Shown: positions 19,942-28,761 of the stretch, piece after piece
Numbering within the stretch: position 1 is the stretch's first letter
How the letters are laid out: every line of letters begins with the position of its first letter
Origin: Pseudoalteromonas rubra
GTDB lineage: Bacteria > Pseudomonadota > Gammaproteobacteria > Enterobacterales > Alteromonadaceae
Assembly: GCF_005887095.1 (NCBI RefSeq)
Contig: NZ_PNCI01000037.1
Coordinates: 1-64,000, forward strand
Direction: 5' to 3'
DNA length: 64,000 bases
The notes under the pieces: model-generated
What the model was told of the DNA's origin: nothing
The model's database searches: none
What the model saw: only the letters and a program-made list of their open reading frames with translations
Program-made: the position numbers and the translations under genes

Positions 19942-21294
19942 CTAAAGCCTCGATACATCGTTAAGTAGTGCAAAACAAGTTAGCGCCAGGAGCACAACCG
20001 CACCCACCTTGTAGCCTAACTCTTGTGTCTTTTCAGAGACCGGTTTTTTGCGAATTAGTTCAATAAAGTAATACATTAAGTGCCCGCCATCTAAGACCGG
20101 CAGGGGTAAAAGGTTGAAAACCCCAAGGTTCACGCTAATTAAGGCCAAAAAGCCTAAAAATGCGACAAACCCATAACTGACACTATTTCCGGCCCCAACA
20201 GCTATGCCAACTGGCCCACTGAGATTCTTGACCGATACCTGGCCGGTCAATAAATTACCAATCATCTCAAAACTGAGCGCCGTCAAATCGTAGGTCTTTT
20301 TAACGCCCAGCACGATACTATCGAATACCCCGTATTGTCTAGTTTCAATATAACCTTCCGGCCAGGGTTCAAGCACTGGCACGACCCCTAAATAACCTGT
20401 CAACACCCCTGAGCTGTCTTCCCGCCCCTGTGGTGTTGGGTAGAGGTCAATTTCCTCTCCAGCTCGTTGTACAACTAAATGACTGCGTTTTTGTGCTGAG
20501 GTTTGTACCAGCTGAACAAACTGTTCCCAGGAGTTAAGAGGTTCATTGTTATAACGCAGCAGTTTATCGCCAACCTCCAGTCCGCCGTCCTCTGCAGCTG
20601 AGCCTTTAGCGACCTGAGCAATTTCTAGTTTAAGATTGGGGCGATAAGGTTGGATCCCCACAGATGTCAGCGGCGGGACGTCTTGCTCGTCTAGTCGCCA
20701 CGCTCGGGTATCGAGTTGACGCAAGGCCAGTTGTCCCTTGCTGTCCTGAACTTTGAGTATTACCTCTGATTCGCCTAAGCCACTCATCAGCGCAAACGTT
20801 ACTTCCTGCCAGGACTGAACAAGCTGTTCATCAACACTAATGATGCGGTCTCCGGATTGCACCTGCGCCAGCTCAGCAATACTATTTTTCGTCACGTCTC
20901 CAACAATGGGCTTGGCATTTTGCACCCCGATCATATACATCAGAGCCAGTGCGAAAATAGCGAAAATAAAGTTTGCAAGTGGCCCTGCGGCTGAAATCGC
21001 AATTCTGGAAAGGACGGGTTTATTGTTAAATGACAAGTGCTGTTCTGCTGCGTCGACCTCATCGACTCGTTCATCTAACATGCGAACGTATCCACCCAGA
21101 GGGATAGCAGCGATCACGTATTCGGTTCCCAGTTTGTCGTACCAGCGCACCAAGGGCTTTCCGAATCCGATAGAAAAGCGAAGTACCTTGACGCCTGCTT
21201 TTCTGGCAACCCAGAAATGGCCATATTCATGCACAGCCACTAAGATCCCCAGTGCGACGATGAAAGAACCCAGGTTCCAGAAAAATTCCAACAT
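19942..21294 (-). CDS. rseP: Site-2 intramembrane protease RseP
   Basis: 450 residues, the same as E. coli RseP. The zinc motif HEYGH is at residues 22-26 in the first membrane segment. Two PDZ domains lie in the periplasmic middle part, and the NLLPLPVLDGGH motif near the C-terminus completes the active site. The protease makes the second cut in the anti-sigma factor RseA, releasing sigma-E in response to envelope stress, and also clears signal peptides. It sits next to bamA, whose defects induce this response. Confidence 0.97.
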   Translation of the reverse strand: MLEFFWNLGSFIVALGILVAVHEYGHFWVARKAGVKVLRFSIGFGKPLVRWYDKLGTEYVIAAIPLGGYVRMLDERVDEVDAAEQHLSFNNKPVLSRIAISAAGPLANFIFAIFALALMYMIGVQNAKPIVGDVTKNSIAELAQVQSGDRIISVDEQLVQSWQEVTFALMSGLGESEVILKVQDSKGQLALRQLDTRAWRLDEQDVPPLTSVGIQPYRPNLKLEIAQVAKGSAAEDGGLEVGDKLLRYNNEPLNSWEQFVQLVQTSAQKRSHLVVQRAGEEIDLYPTPQGREDSSGVLTGYLGVVPVLEPWPEGYIETRQYGVFDSIVLGVKKTYDLTALSFEMIGNLLTGQVSVKNLSGPVGIAVGAGNSVSYGFVAFLGFLALISVNLGVFNLLPLPVLDGGHLMYYFIELIRKKPVSEKTQELGYKVGAVVLLALTCFALLNDVSRL

Positions 21295-21302
21295 AACTAC
21301 TC

Positions 21303-22490
21303 CTACTTACTGATCAGTTCCCTGGCCAGCCTGCGCGCTTGCGCATCCTGTGCCATTATCGCGTCCACAGAGTGTAATGGTTCCTGATGGCAGCGTTCAA
21401 GCACTTCAGCGTTAATGCGATAAATATCGCAAAATCCTATTTGCTCGTTCAAAAAGGCCGCGACCGCTATTTCGTTCGCCGCATTCAGCGTTGTTGTTGC
21501 TGACTGACCGCTGCGGCAGGCATCGATTGCCAACTTTAAGTTGGGGTAGCGATTGAAATCGGGTTTGGTAAAGGTGAAATCAACAATATCTGAAAAATCG
21601 AGTGGTTTTACGCCCGCTTCGATTCGCTCCGGATAGGCCAGACCATAAGCGATTGGCGTGCGCATATCGGGTTGTCCCATCTGTGCGATGACAGAGCCGT
21701 CGATGTATTGCACCATAGAGTGGATCATACTTTGTGGATGGATCACTACCTCTATGTCGTCCGCCTGACAGTGGAAAAGCCACTTTGCTTCGACAAACTC
21801 AAGGCCCTTGTTCATCATGGTCGCGGAATCAACTGAGATTTTCTGTCCCATTGACCAGTTTGGGTGTGCGACCGCTTCCGCAACGGTGACATCAGCCAAG
21901 GTATTAATTGCGCGATTCAGGAAAGGGCCCCCTGAGCCAGTAAGGAGAATTTTTTTGATCCCCTGAGTATCGAGTTGATTGCTTTGGCCATTTTGAACCG
22001 CCGTGGGCAGGCACTGAAAAATAGCATTATGTTCACTGTCTATGGGGAGCAAAGTCGCACCGTGGCGCTTTACTTTGTCCATAAACAATTGTCCGGACAT
22101 CACCAAGGATTCTTTATTGGCCAGTAGGACTTTCTTGCCCTGCTCGACTGCCGCCAGCGTAGGCAGTAAACCTGCGGCCCCAACGATCGCCGACATTACA
22201 ATATCAACGTCTGGGTGGGCAGCCATATCACACATTGCCTGAGTGCCGCAGAGCACCTCGGTCGGCTGAGCGCTCAGCGCTTCCTTTACCTGCCTGGCTG
22301 CTTCTTCGTTACGCATTACCACGTAGCGAGGTTGATGCTGAAGGGCCTGCTCAATCACCAGCGACACATTGTTGCCAGCTACCAGTGCAAAAACCTGGTA
22401 ACGCGCGCTGTTTCTGCCTACGACATCAAGCGTGGATGTACCAATTGAACCGGTAGAGCCTAAGATAACCAGGTTTTGTTTGTCACTCAT
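21303..22490 (-). CDS. dxr: 1-deoxy-D-xylulose 5-phosphate reductoisomerase
   Basis: 395 residues (E. coli 398). It converts DXP to MEP with NADPH in the non-mevalonate isoprenoid pathway. The dinucleotide-binding motif GSTGSIG is at 11-17, and the metal and substrate motifs PIDSEHNAIFQ and AHPNWSMGQKISVDSATMMNKG are complete. The start overlaps the end of cdsA by 4 nt, so the two are coupled. The isoprenoids feed UppS, encoded upstream in the same operon. Confidence 0.97.
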   Translation of the reverse strand: MSDKQNLVILGSTGSIGTSTLDVVGRNSARYQVFALVAGNNVSLVIEQALQHQPRYVVMRNEEAARQVKEALSAQPTEVLCGTQAMCDMAAHPDVDIVMSAIVGAAGLLPTLAAVEQGKKVLLANKESLVMSGQLFMDKVKRHGATLLPIDSEHNAIFQCLPTAVQNGQSNQLDTQGIKKILLTGSGGPFLNRAINTLADVTVAEAVAHPNWSMGQKISVDSATMMNKGLEFVEAKWLFHCQADDIEVVIHPQSMIHSMVQYIDGSVIAQMGQPDMRTPIAYGLAYPERIEAGVKPLDFSDIVDFTFTKPDFNRYPNLKLAIDACRSGQSATTTLNAANEIAVAAFLNEQIGFCDIYRINAEVLERCHQEPLHSVDAIMAQDAQARRLARELISK

Positions 22491-23353
22491 AGTGTCACCG
22501 TCCAGGCATACAGCAAAGCGAAAATGGGAGCAGCGGCGGTTAAACTATCGATACGGTCAAGAATACCGCCATGTCCCGGCAAACATTTGCCCGAGTCTTT
22601 TAACCCGGCTTCACGTTTAAACATGCTTTCCAGCAAATCACCGACAGCAGAAAACAGCGCTATCACAACGGTTAAGCCGGCATACAATAGCCACTGGTGT
22701 TGCTCTACGTCGCTGCAATAGCAGAAAATAACCACAAACACGACAGACGTCAGTAAACCGCCGATCAACCCTTCAATGGTTTTATTGGGGCTGACGTTAG
22801 GCATCAGCTTGTGCTTGCCAAAATTCTTACCTGCGAAATAGGCACCGATATCTGCACTCCAGACAATGCCCAGCACCACCATGATTAATACCGAGCCATA
22901 TTGCTCTGCCTGATGATACTCTGCACTGCGCAGTACATTCAGTGCCAGCCATAGTGGAATTAAGGTCAAAAAGCCGGCGATGGTACGCATGATCATACCT
23001 TCATTCCAGGCTCTGGCCATACGCGGATAATTCATAACCAGAACGGTTGCAACCAGCCACCAGGCTGCGGCGAGCGTAAAGACATAGTTCGCATCTGCAA
23101 CCAAACGCCCTTGTTGCCATAATTCAGTGATCGGCCAGTGTACATGAAGAGCCGCCAGCACCGCTGCCATAATAAGGACGTAGACGCCTTTGTGGAGCCG
23201 ATTAGTCAGGCCTATAAAGGCCGCCCATTCCCAGGCGCCCATCAAAATAATGGCGCCGGCAATCACGCTAAATAGTTTAAGTGGTGTGAAAAACACCAAT
23301 AGTAAGGCCAGTGGCGCCAGCACCACCGACGTCATAACACGTTGTTTTAACAA
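22487..23353 (-). CDS. cdsA: Phosphatidate cytidylyltransferase
   Basis: 288 residues (E. coli 285) with about eight membrane segments. It makes CDP-diacylglycerol, the precursor of all phospholipids. The C-terminal signature is visible in the SAVGDLLESMFKREAGLKD and GHGGILDRIDS segments with the conserved Asp and Lys. Overlaps dxr by 4 nt and follows uppS by 11 nt. Confidence 0.96.
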   Translation of the reverse strand: MLKQRVMTSVVLAPLALLLVFFTPLKLFSVIAGAIILMGAWEWAAFIGLTNRLHKGVYVLIMAAVLAALHVHWPITELWQQGRLVADANYVFTLAAAWWLVATVLVMNYPRMARAWNEGMIMRTIAGFLTLIPLWLALNVLRSAEYHQAEQYGSVLIMVVLGIVWSADIGAYFAGKNFGKHKLMPNVSPNKTIEGLIGGLLTSVVFVVIFCYCSDVEQHQWLLYAGLTVVIALFSAVGDLLESMFKREAGLKDSGKCLPGHGGILDRIDSLTAAAPIFALLYAWTVTL

Positions 23354-23364
23354 ACTTTATACCT

Positions 23365-24138
23365 TCAACTTGTTGTTTTGCGCTCGGCGAGTAATTGTTT
23401 TATTTGTTCGCCGGTACAACCGAAACGTCGCTCTCTGGAAACGTAGCAGGCAAGCGCCTCTGAAAATGCTTCCTCATTAAAATCTGGCCATAGCGTTTCG
23501 GTAAAATAGAGTTCAGCATACGCAGCCTGCCACAGTAAGAAATTACTGATGCGATAGTCTCCACCCGTTCTGATCAACAGATCCAGTGGACTTTGGTCCG
23601 CCATGGTTAGCTGTGAAGATAGCGCCTCTTCCGTAATGTCGGTTGGCTGAATCTCACCACTGGCCACTCGCTGTGCAAGGGACTGGGTCGCCTGCACTAT
23701 ATCCCAGCGGCCACCATAGTTTGCTGCGATATTTAGCTTCAAACCTGTGTTGCTTTCGGTTAACTGTTCTGCATCAGCGACTTTTTGTTGTAACCCGGCT
23801 GGGAAGCGCGAGATATCGCCTATGATCGACAGTTTCACATTATTCTTGTGGAGCTTTTTAACTTCTTTACTCAAAACAAACAGGAATAATTCCATCAAAG
23901 TACTGACTTCGTCTTCAGGACGACGCCAATTTTCGCTACTAAAGGCGAACAACGTCAATGACTCTATCCCTAGCTTAGAGCAAAACTGCACGGCACTGCG
24001 CACTGAATCGACCCCTTTTTTGTGCCCAAAAGCACGGGGACGTTTACGCGACTGAGCCCATCGGCCATTTCCATCCATAATGATGGCAACATGTTTGGGC
24101 AGAGATTGCTGTGAAATTGCGTCAGCGGTTAAAATCAT
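23365..24138 (-). CDS. uppS: Undecaprenyl diphosphate synthase
   Basis: 257 residues (E. coli 253). It condenses eight IPP units with FPP in cis to give the C55 carrier lipid for peptidoglycan and O-antigen. The family start [11 protein letters not shown] has the catalytic Asp at residue 22, and the C-terminal [15 protein letters not shown] and [12 protein letters not shown] motifs are complete. The start codon is only about 15 nt downstream of a strong terminator hairpin that follows frr. Confidence 0.97.
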   Translation of the reverse strand: MILTADAISQQSLPKHVAIIMDGNGRWAQSRKRPRAFGHKKGVDSVRSAVQFCSKLGIESLTLFAFSSENWRRPEDEVSTLMELFLFVLSKEVKKLHKNNVKLSIIGDISRFPAGLQQKVADAEQLTESNTGLKLNIAANYGGRWDIVQATQSLAQRVASGEIQPTDITEEALSSQLTMADQSPLDLLIRTGGDYRISNFLLWQAAYAELYFTETLWPDFNEEAFSEALACYVSRERRFGCTGEQIKQLLAERKTTS

Positions 24139-24152
24139 AATGCCTATTTAAG

Positions 24153-24189
24153 TAAAAAAAAACGCCGTCTAGTATACCTTAGACGGCGC
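24153..24189 (-). terminator. Intrinsic terminator or attenuator between frr and uppS
   Basis: A 9-bp GC-rich stem (TAGACGGCG/CGCCGTCTA) with an 8-nt loop is followed on the minus strand by ten T residues, ending about 14 nt ahead of the uppS ATG. It should cut the long operon at this point. Confidence 0.85.
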
Positions 24190-24215
24190 TGCAAACCTAA
24201 TAAATTTGTGGTTGC

Positions 24216-24773
24216 TTAGATTTCCATCAGCTCTGCTTCTTTCGCGCTCAGCTGAGTGTCCATCTCTTTGATAAACTTATCAGTTAGCTTCTGGATCTCG
24301 TCTTCTGCCTGACGTGCTTCGTCCTCAGAAATCTCTTTGTCTTTAAGTAGAGACTTCACGTCACCATTGGCATCACGGCGGATATTACGTACCGCAACAC
24401 GGCCACCTTCGACTTCACCACGTACGATCTTGATAAGGTCCTTACGGCGCTCTTCTGTCAATGGAGGAAGTGGAACACGGATAACAGTACCGGCAGACAT
24501 AGGGTTCAGACCTAAGTCAGACGCCATAATGGCTTTTTCTACTGCTTGTGCCAGAGACTTGTCAAATACGCTGATAGCCAGGGTACGAGAGTCTTCTACC
24601 GTCACGTTGGCAACCTGGTTCAGTGGCGTGTCAGCTCCGTAGTAAGATACTGAAATACCGTCAAGTAATGCCGGGTGCGCACGGCCAGTACGGATTTTAG
24701 ACAGCTGGCTTGCCAGCGCAGCTACACTTTTTGTCATGCGCTCTTGCGCATCTTTTTTAATATCATCAATCAC
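24216..24773 (-). CDS. frr: Ribosome recycling factor
   Basis: 185 residues, identical in length to E. coli RRF. The family signature [11 protein letters not shown] and the C-terminal [15 protein letters not shown] helix are present. With EF-G it splits the post-termination ribosome. It follows pyrH by 84 nt in the usual rpsB-tsf-pyrH-frr order and is followed by a terminator. Confidence 0.98.
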   Translation of the reverse strand: MIDDIKKDAQERMTKSVAALASQLSKIRTGRAHPALLDGISVSYYGADTPLNQVANVTVEDSRTLAISVFDKSLAQAVEKAIMASDLGLNPMSAGTVIRVPLPPLTEERRKDLIKIVRGEVEGGRVAVRNIRRDANGDVKSLLKDKEISEDEARQAEDEIQKLTDKFIKEMDTQLSAKEAELMEI

Positions 24774-24857
24774 AGTGCTATCCTATTCTTTACTGTATTA
24801 ATCGGACTCAGCTGGCGAGTTTAATTACGGTTTTGCCAAGGTTCTTAACCTAAGCCC

Positions 24858-25598
24858 TTACTCCGCAGCTGGTTGTGTACTGATTAAAGTGCCTTCTTCT
24901 TCACCCATGATAACACGCTTTAGCGCGCCTGGTTTGTTCATGTTGAATACGCTCAAAGGCATGTTGTGGTCACGAGCCAGGGTAAATGCCGCCAGGTCCA
25001 TAACCTTTAATTCTCTTTCAATCACTTCATTGTAAGTCAGGTGACGATGGAGTTCTGCGTCCGGGTTTTTCACCGGGTCATCACTAAATACACCATCTAC
25101 TTTAGTGGCCTTGATCACCGTATCCGCTTCGATTTCGATACCACGCAGACAGGCTGCCGAATCTGTGGTGAAGAACGGATTACCGGTACCCGCTGAGAAG
25201 ATCACGACGCGACCTGATTTCAGCAAGCTGATTGCTTCTGCCCAGTTGTACGCATCACATACACCATTAAGAGGAATGGCAGACATCAGTCGGGCATTCA
25301 CAAACGCACGGTGCAGCGCATCACGCATCGCCAAACCATTCATGACCGTTGCCAGCATACCCATGTGGTCACCCACTACGCGGTTCATACCCGCTTCGGC
25401 CAAAGAGCCGCCACGTAAGAAGTTACCGCCGCCGATAACCAAACCCACTTCTACGTCGAGTTCTACAAGTTCTTTTATTTCTTGGGCCATACGATCCAAT
25501 ACTTTTGGATCGATTCCAAAGCCTTCATCTCCCATCAAAGCTTCGCCGCTAAGTTTAAGAAGAACGCGTCTAAAAACAGGTTTTCGATTGATAGTCAT
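24858..25598 (-). CDS. pyrH: UMP kinase
   Basis: 246 residues (E. coli 241). A hexameric amino-acid-kinase-fold enzyme that phosphorylates UMP to UDP, with GTP activation and UTP inhibition. KLSGEALMG near residues 14-22 and GGGNFLRG are the nucleotide-binding elements. The 150-nt gap after tsf carries two hairpins, so pyrH expression may be partly uncoupled from rpsB-tsf. Confidence 0.97.
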   Translation of the reverse strand: MTINRKPVFRRVLLKLSGEALMGDEGFGIDPKVLDRMAQEIKELVELDVEVGLVIGGGNFLRGGSLAEAGMNRVVGDHMGMLATVMNGLAMRDALHRAFVNARLMSAIPLNGVCDAYNWAEAISLLKSGRVVIFSAGTGNPFFTTDSAACLRGIEIEADTVIKATKVDGVFSDDPVKNPDAELHRHLTYNEVIERELKVMDLAAFTLARDHNMPLSVFNMNKPGALKRVIMGEEEGTLISTQPAAE

Positions 25599-25627
25599 AA
25601 TTTCCGGGCCAAATTAAAAGTGAGATA

Positions 25628-25673
25628 CAAAATAACCGCGCTTATGCTACACATAAATGCGCGGTTATTTTAG
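25628..25673 (-). terminator. Terminator-like hairpin between tsf and pyrH (proximal to pyrH)
   Basis: AAAATAACCGCGC and GCGCGGTTATTTT form a 13-bp perfect stem around an 18-20 nt loop. It has A/T-rich flanks on both sides, so it could stop transcripts in either direction. It ends about 30 nt upstream of the pyrH start codon. Confidence 0.7.
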
Positions 25674-25686
25674 AGAATTTTGTGCA

Positions 25687-25730
25687 GTGACGCAAAAGCA
25701 AATCTCATCTCGAGGAGGCTTTTGCATCAC
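25687..25730 (-). other. Second hairpin after tsf, possible RNA processing or stability element
   Basis: GTGACGCAAAAGC and GCTTTTGCATCAC form a 13-bp stem with one G-U pair and an 18-nt loop. It starts about 18 nt after the tsf stop. No T-tract follows, so it looks more like a 3'-end stabilising or RNase III-type hairpin than a terminator. Confidence 0.45.
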
Positions 25731-25748
25731 TTAATCACCTAAGCGTGA

Positions 25749-26600
25749 TTATTCGCCTTTCGCAGCTGCGATTTGAGCAGCAACTTCAGCAGCGAAGTCT
25801 TCTTCTTTCTTCTCGATACCTTCACCTACTTCAAGGCGAATGAATGAAGCAACAGAAGCACCTTTCTCTTTCAGGTACTCGCCAACAGACTTCTTAGGCT
25901 CCATGATGAACGACTGACCAGTAAGAGAGATCTCACCAGTGAACTTCTTCATGCGGCCAACAACCATTTTCTCAGCGATTTCAGCAGGCTTGCCTTCGTT
26001 CATAGCGATTTCAACCTGAACCGCTTTTTCTTTCTCTACAACCTCAGCAGGTACGTCTTCTGGGTTTAGGTAGTCAGGCTTAGACGCAGCAACGTGCATT
26101 GCAACGTGCTTCAGAGTCTCTTCGTCAGCGTCACCAGTTACAACAACACCGATACGGTCGCCGTGACGGTATGCAGAGATGTTTTCGCCGTCGATGTACT
26201 CAACGCGACGAACGTTGATGTTTTCACCGATTTTAGCAACTAGTGCAACACGCGTTTCTTCGAACTGAGCTTTCAAAGTTTCGATGTCTGTCTTAGCTTC
26301 AGCAGCAGCGTCAAGAACAGTGTTAGCGAAACCCAGGAAGTTTTCGTCTTTAGCAACGAAGTCAGTTTGACAGTTAACTTCAAGAAGTGCAGCGAAACCT
26401 TCACCTTGCTTGATCAGGATTGTACCTTCAGCAGCAATGTTACCAGCTTTTTTAGCCGCTTTAGCAGCACCGCTCTTACGCATGTTTTCGATCGCCAGAT
26501 CGATGTCACCGTTAGTTTCAGTCAGTGCTTTTTTACAATCCATCATGCCAGCGCCAGTACGCTCGCGAAGTTCTTTAACTAGGGCAGCAGTTACAGCCAT
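25749..26600 (-). CDS. tsf: Translation elongation factor Ts
   Basis: 283 residues, the same as E. coli EF-Ts. The N-terminal UBA-like domain with [16 protein letters not shown] and the following [10 protein letters not shown] core motif that contacts EF-Tu are present. It exchanges GDP for GTP on EF-Tu. It follows rpsB in the conserved pair, with a 162-nt spacer that holds a hairpin. Confidence 0.98.
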   Translation of the reverse strand: MAVTAALVKELRERTGAGMMDCKKALTETNGDIDLAIENMRKSGAAKAAKKAGNIAAEGTILIKQGEGFAALLEVNCQTDFVAKDENFLGFANTVLDAAAEAKTDIETLKAQFEETRVALVAKIGENINVRRVEYIDGENISAYRHGDRIGVVVTGDADEETLKHVAMHVAASKPDYLNPEDVPAEVVEKEKAVQVEIAMNEGKPAEIAEKMVVGRMKKFTGEISLTGQSFIMEPKKSVGEYLKEKGASVASFIRLEVGEGIEKKEEDFAAEVAAQIAAAKGE

Positions 26601-26660
26601 TAGAATATCCTCAATTCTGAATTCGGTTTTTTGATAAGCGAATTACCGCTTGTAAAGAAT

Positions 26661-26694
26661 ATCAAGTCTTCGGAAAAATAAGATGAAGACTTGA
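26661..26694 (-). promoter_or_regulatory. Hairpin in the rpsB-tsf spacer, possible attenuator
   Basis: ATCAAGTCTTC and GAAGACTTGAT form a perfect 11-bp stem around a 12-nt loop. On the minus strand it is followed by ATTCTTT, a weak T-rich stretch. It lies about 60 nt before tsf. In E. coli the rpsB-tsf spacer also holds a partial terminator, so this may set the S2 to EF-Ts ratio. Confidence 0.5.
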
Positions 26695-26762
26695 TGACAG
26701 CTTAGTGCGTTACAACCGGCCACCCGCACACCTGTGTTGCCAGTGGCACGGTTTGTAATCTA

Positions 26763-27491
26763 TTACTCAGCTTCTACGAAGTCGTCGCTTTCAGCTTGAG
26801 CAACGATGTTGCTTTCACGACCTTCAGTGATAGCAGTCGCAACAGCACCAGTGTAAAGCTGGATAGCGCGGATCGCGTCATCGTTACCTGGGATGATGAA
26901 GTCAACGCCATCTGGGTTAGAGTTAGTATCAACAACAGATACTACTGGAATGCCCAGGTTGTTTGCTTCACGGATAGCGATGTGCTCGTGGTCAGCATCG
27001 ATGATGAAGATAGCGTCTGGAAGACCGCCCATATCTTTGATACCACCAAGGCTCTTCTCAAGCTTTTCCATTTCGCGAGTTTTCATCAAAGCTTCTTTTT
27101 TAGTCAGCTTTTCGAAAGTACCGTCTTGGCTTTGAGTCTCAAGGTCTTTAAGACGCTTGATTGACTGACGAACTGTTTTCCAGTTAGTCAGCATACCACC
27201 TAACCAACGGTGATTTACGTAGAACTGCTCGCTTTGAATAGCTGCTTCTTTAACTGCTTCGCTTGCAGCGCGCTTAGTACCTACGAAAAGGATTTTACCT
27301 TTGTTAGATGCAACGTTCGAAAGGAACTTAAGTGCATCGTTGAACATAGGAACAGTCTTTTCCAGGTTGATGATATGTACACGGTTACGAGCGCCGAAGA
27401 TGAAAGGCTTCATCTTAGGGTTCCAGTAACGAGCCTGGTGACCGAAGTGAACACCAGCTTGAAGCATATCGCGCATTGAAACGTTTGCCAT
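26763..27491 (-). CDS. rpsB: 30S ribosomal protein S2
   Basis: 242 residues (E. coli 241). The family start [22 protein letters not shown] and the later [15 protein letters not shown] motif are clear. S2 is the last protein to join the 30S subunit and is needed for S1 binding. First gene of the long minus-strand run, behind a strong promoter and a leader of about 210 nt. Confidence 0.98.
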   Translation of the reverse strand: MANVSMRDMLQAGVHFGHQARYWNPKMKPFIFGARNRVHIINLEKTVPMFNDALKFLSNVASNKGKILFVGTKRAASEAVKEAAIQSEQFYVNHRWLGGMLTNWKTVRQSIKRLKDLETQSQDGTFEKLTKKEALMKTREMEKLEKSLGGIKDMGGLPDAIFIIDADHEHIAIREANNLGIPVVSVVDTNSNPDGVDFIIPGNDDAIRAIQLYTGAVATAITEGRESNIVAQAESDDFVEAE

Positions 27492-27703
27492 TTGTATTTT
27501 CCTCTAATTTAGTTAGGGTTAGGCCTCCACATATCCCATAACACCAACAAGTTCGAAAATTCGGTTACCCGATAATTTGTTCCGCGCTTGCACCCAAGTG
27601 TATGTGTCGATATGTGTGTGTGTTAAAATTAAATTTCGTGTTGTCTTCGTTACAAACAACCTGTGAGCCGAATCCGGCTGAAAGATTTATTTGTAAAAAG
27701 ACG
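27492..27703 (-). promoter_or_regulatory. rpsB 5' leader, probable S2 autoregulatory RNA
   Basis: About 212 nt separate the predicted transcription start from the rpsB ATG. In gammaproteobacteria the rpsB leader folds into a structure bound by S2, which represses rpsB-tsf translation. The leader here contains short inverted repeats (for example around 27664-27681, CAGCCGGATTCGGCT on the minus strand). I could not fold it fully. Confidence 0.5.
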
Positions 27704-27709
27704 GCGCGC

Positions 27710-27738
27710 TTTATACCATATAAAAGAAATTAACTCAA
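27710..27738 (-). promoter_or_regulatory. Predicted sigma-70 promoter of rpsB-tsf
   Basis: On the minus strand TTGAGT (27733-27738) and TATAAA (27710-27715) are exactly 17 bp apart. A GC-rich discriminator (GCGCGCC) follows, as is usual for stringently controlled promoters of translation genes. Confidence 0.75.
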
Positions 27739-27807
27739 CGTTTGGGCTAAAAATCGTTCATAAACTAGCCTGGTGTTGTTGCGTCGAAACTATGACTTGG
27801 AGTCTCA

Positions 27808-28599
27808 ATGAGTGCAGTGATCAAAACCCCTGAAGAAATCGAAAAAATGCGTGTTGCCGGTAAGTTAGCCGCAGAAGTATTAGAAATGATTGAACCTTAT
27901 GTCAAACCAGGGGTGACGACCGATGAGCTGAATACCATTTGTCATAATTATATTGTGGATGTGCAGCAAGCAGTGCCGGCACCACTTAACTACCACGGTT
28001 TCCCGAAGTCTATTTGTACCTCAGTGAATCACGTCATTTGTCACGGTATTCCAAACGACAAACCGCTTAAAGAAGGCGACATCGTCAACATTGATGTGAC
28101 CGTAATCAAAGATGGTTATCACGGCGATACCTCTAAGATGTTCTTTGTTGGTACGCCAAGTATTCAGGGTAAACGTTTGAGCGAAGTCACTCAGGAAGCC
28201 CTGTATATTGGTATCCGCATGGTGAAACCGGGCGTGCGCATTGGCGACATCGGCGCTGCGATTCAAAAATATGCCGAGGGCTTTAACTACTCTATCGTAC
28301 GTGAATATTGCGGCCATGGTATTGGTGCCGAATTCCACGAAGAACCGCAAATTGTGCACTACGGCAAACCAGGAACCGGTGAAGCCCTGCAAGCCGGTAT
28401 GTGCCTGACCATTGAGCCTATGGTCAATGCCGGCAAGCGCCACTGTAAACTGCTTAAGGACGACTGGACCGTGGTCACTAAGGACCGTAGCCTGTCTGCC
28501 CAGTGGGAACACACCCTGCTGGTAACTGAAAATGGGGTAGAAATCCTGACACTGCGCAGCGACGACACCATTGAGCGGGTAATCGAGCACAAAGCATAA
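27808..28599 (+). CDS. map: Methionine aminopeptidase
   Basis: 263 residues (E. coli 264). It removes the N-terminal Met from nascent proteins when the next residue is small. The pita-bread fold residues are visible: His79, Asp96 and Asp107 in NIDVTVIKDGYHGD, then the GHGIG His and two Glu residues in the IEPMVN and QWEHTLLV segments. The start ATG 27808 has GGAG upstream. Divergent from rpsB, as in E. coli. Confidence 0.98.
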   Translation: MSAVIKTPEEIEKMRVAGKLAAEVLEMIEPYVKPGVTTDELNTICHNYIVDVQQAVPAPLNYHGFPKSICTSVNHVICHGIPNDKPLKEGDIVNIDVTVIKDGYHGDTSKMFFVGTPSIQGKRLSEVTQEALYIGIRMVKPGVRIGDIGAAIQKYAEGFNYSIVREYCGHGIGAEFHEEPQIVHYGKPGTGEALQAGMCLTIEPMVNAGKRHCKLLKDDWTVVTKDRSLSAQWEHTLLVTENGVEILTLRSDDTIERVIEHKA

Positions 28600-28608
28600 G
28601 CTGAACTC

Positions 28609-28640
28609 AAAAACGCCACCAGCCGGTGGCGTCTTGCTTA
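28609..28640 (+). terminator. Weak terminator after map
   Basis: ACGCCACC and GGTGGCGT form an 8-bp stem with a 4-nt loop, preceded by AAAA and followed by CTTGCTT. The T-tract is poor. Confidence 0.5.
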
Positions 28641-28761
28641 GCAGACTTGTATGCTGCCTTTTCATCCATTTAAGCGCCCTTACCCTATCACTTTCTCGCA
28701 TTTTTTTGCCACTTAGTGTAAAACTGAGCTGTGAGTTTTGCGCGCAACATAGGGAGCCCAG

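Noticed and set aside
28021-28701. 226-codon minus-strand frame opposite map
   Set aside because: It is the antisense of a well-supported gene, with composition typical of shadow frames.
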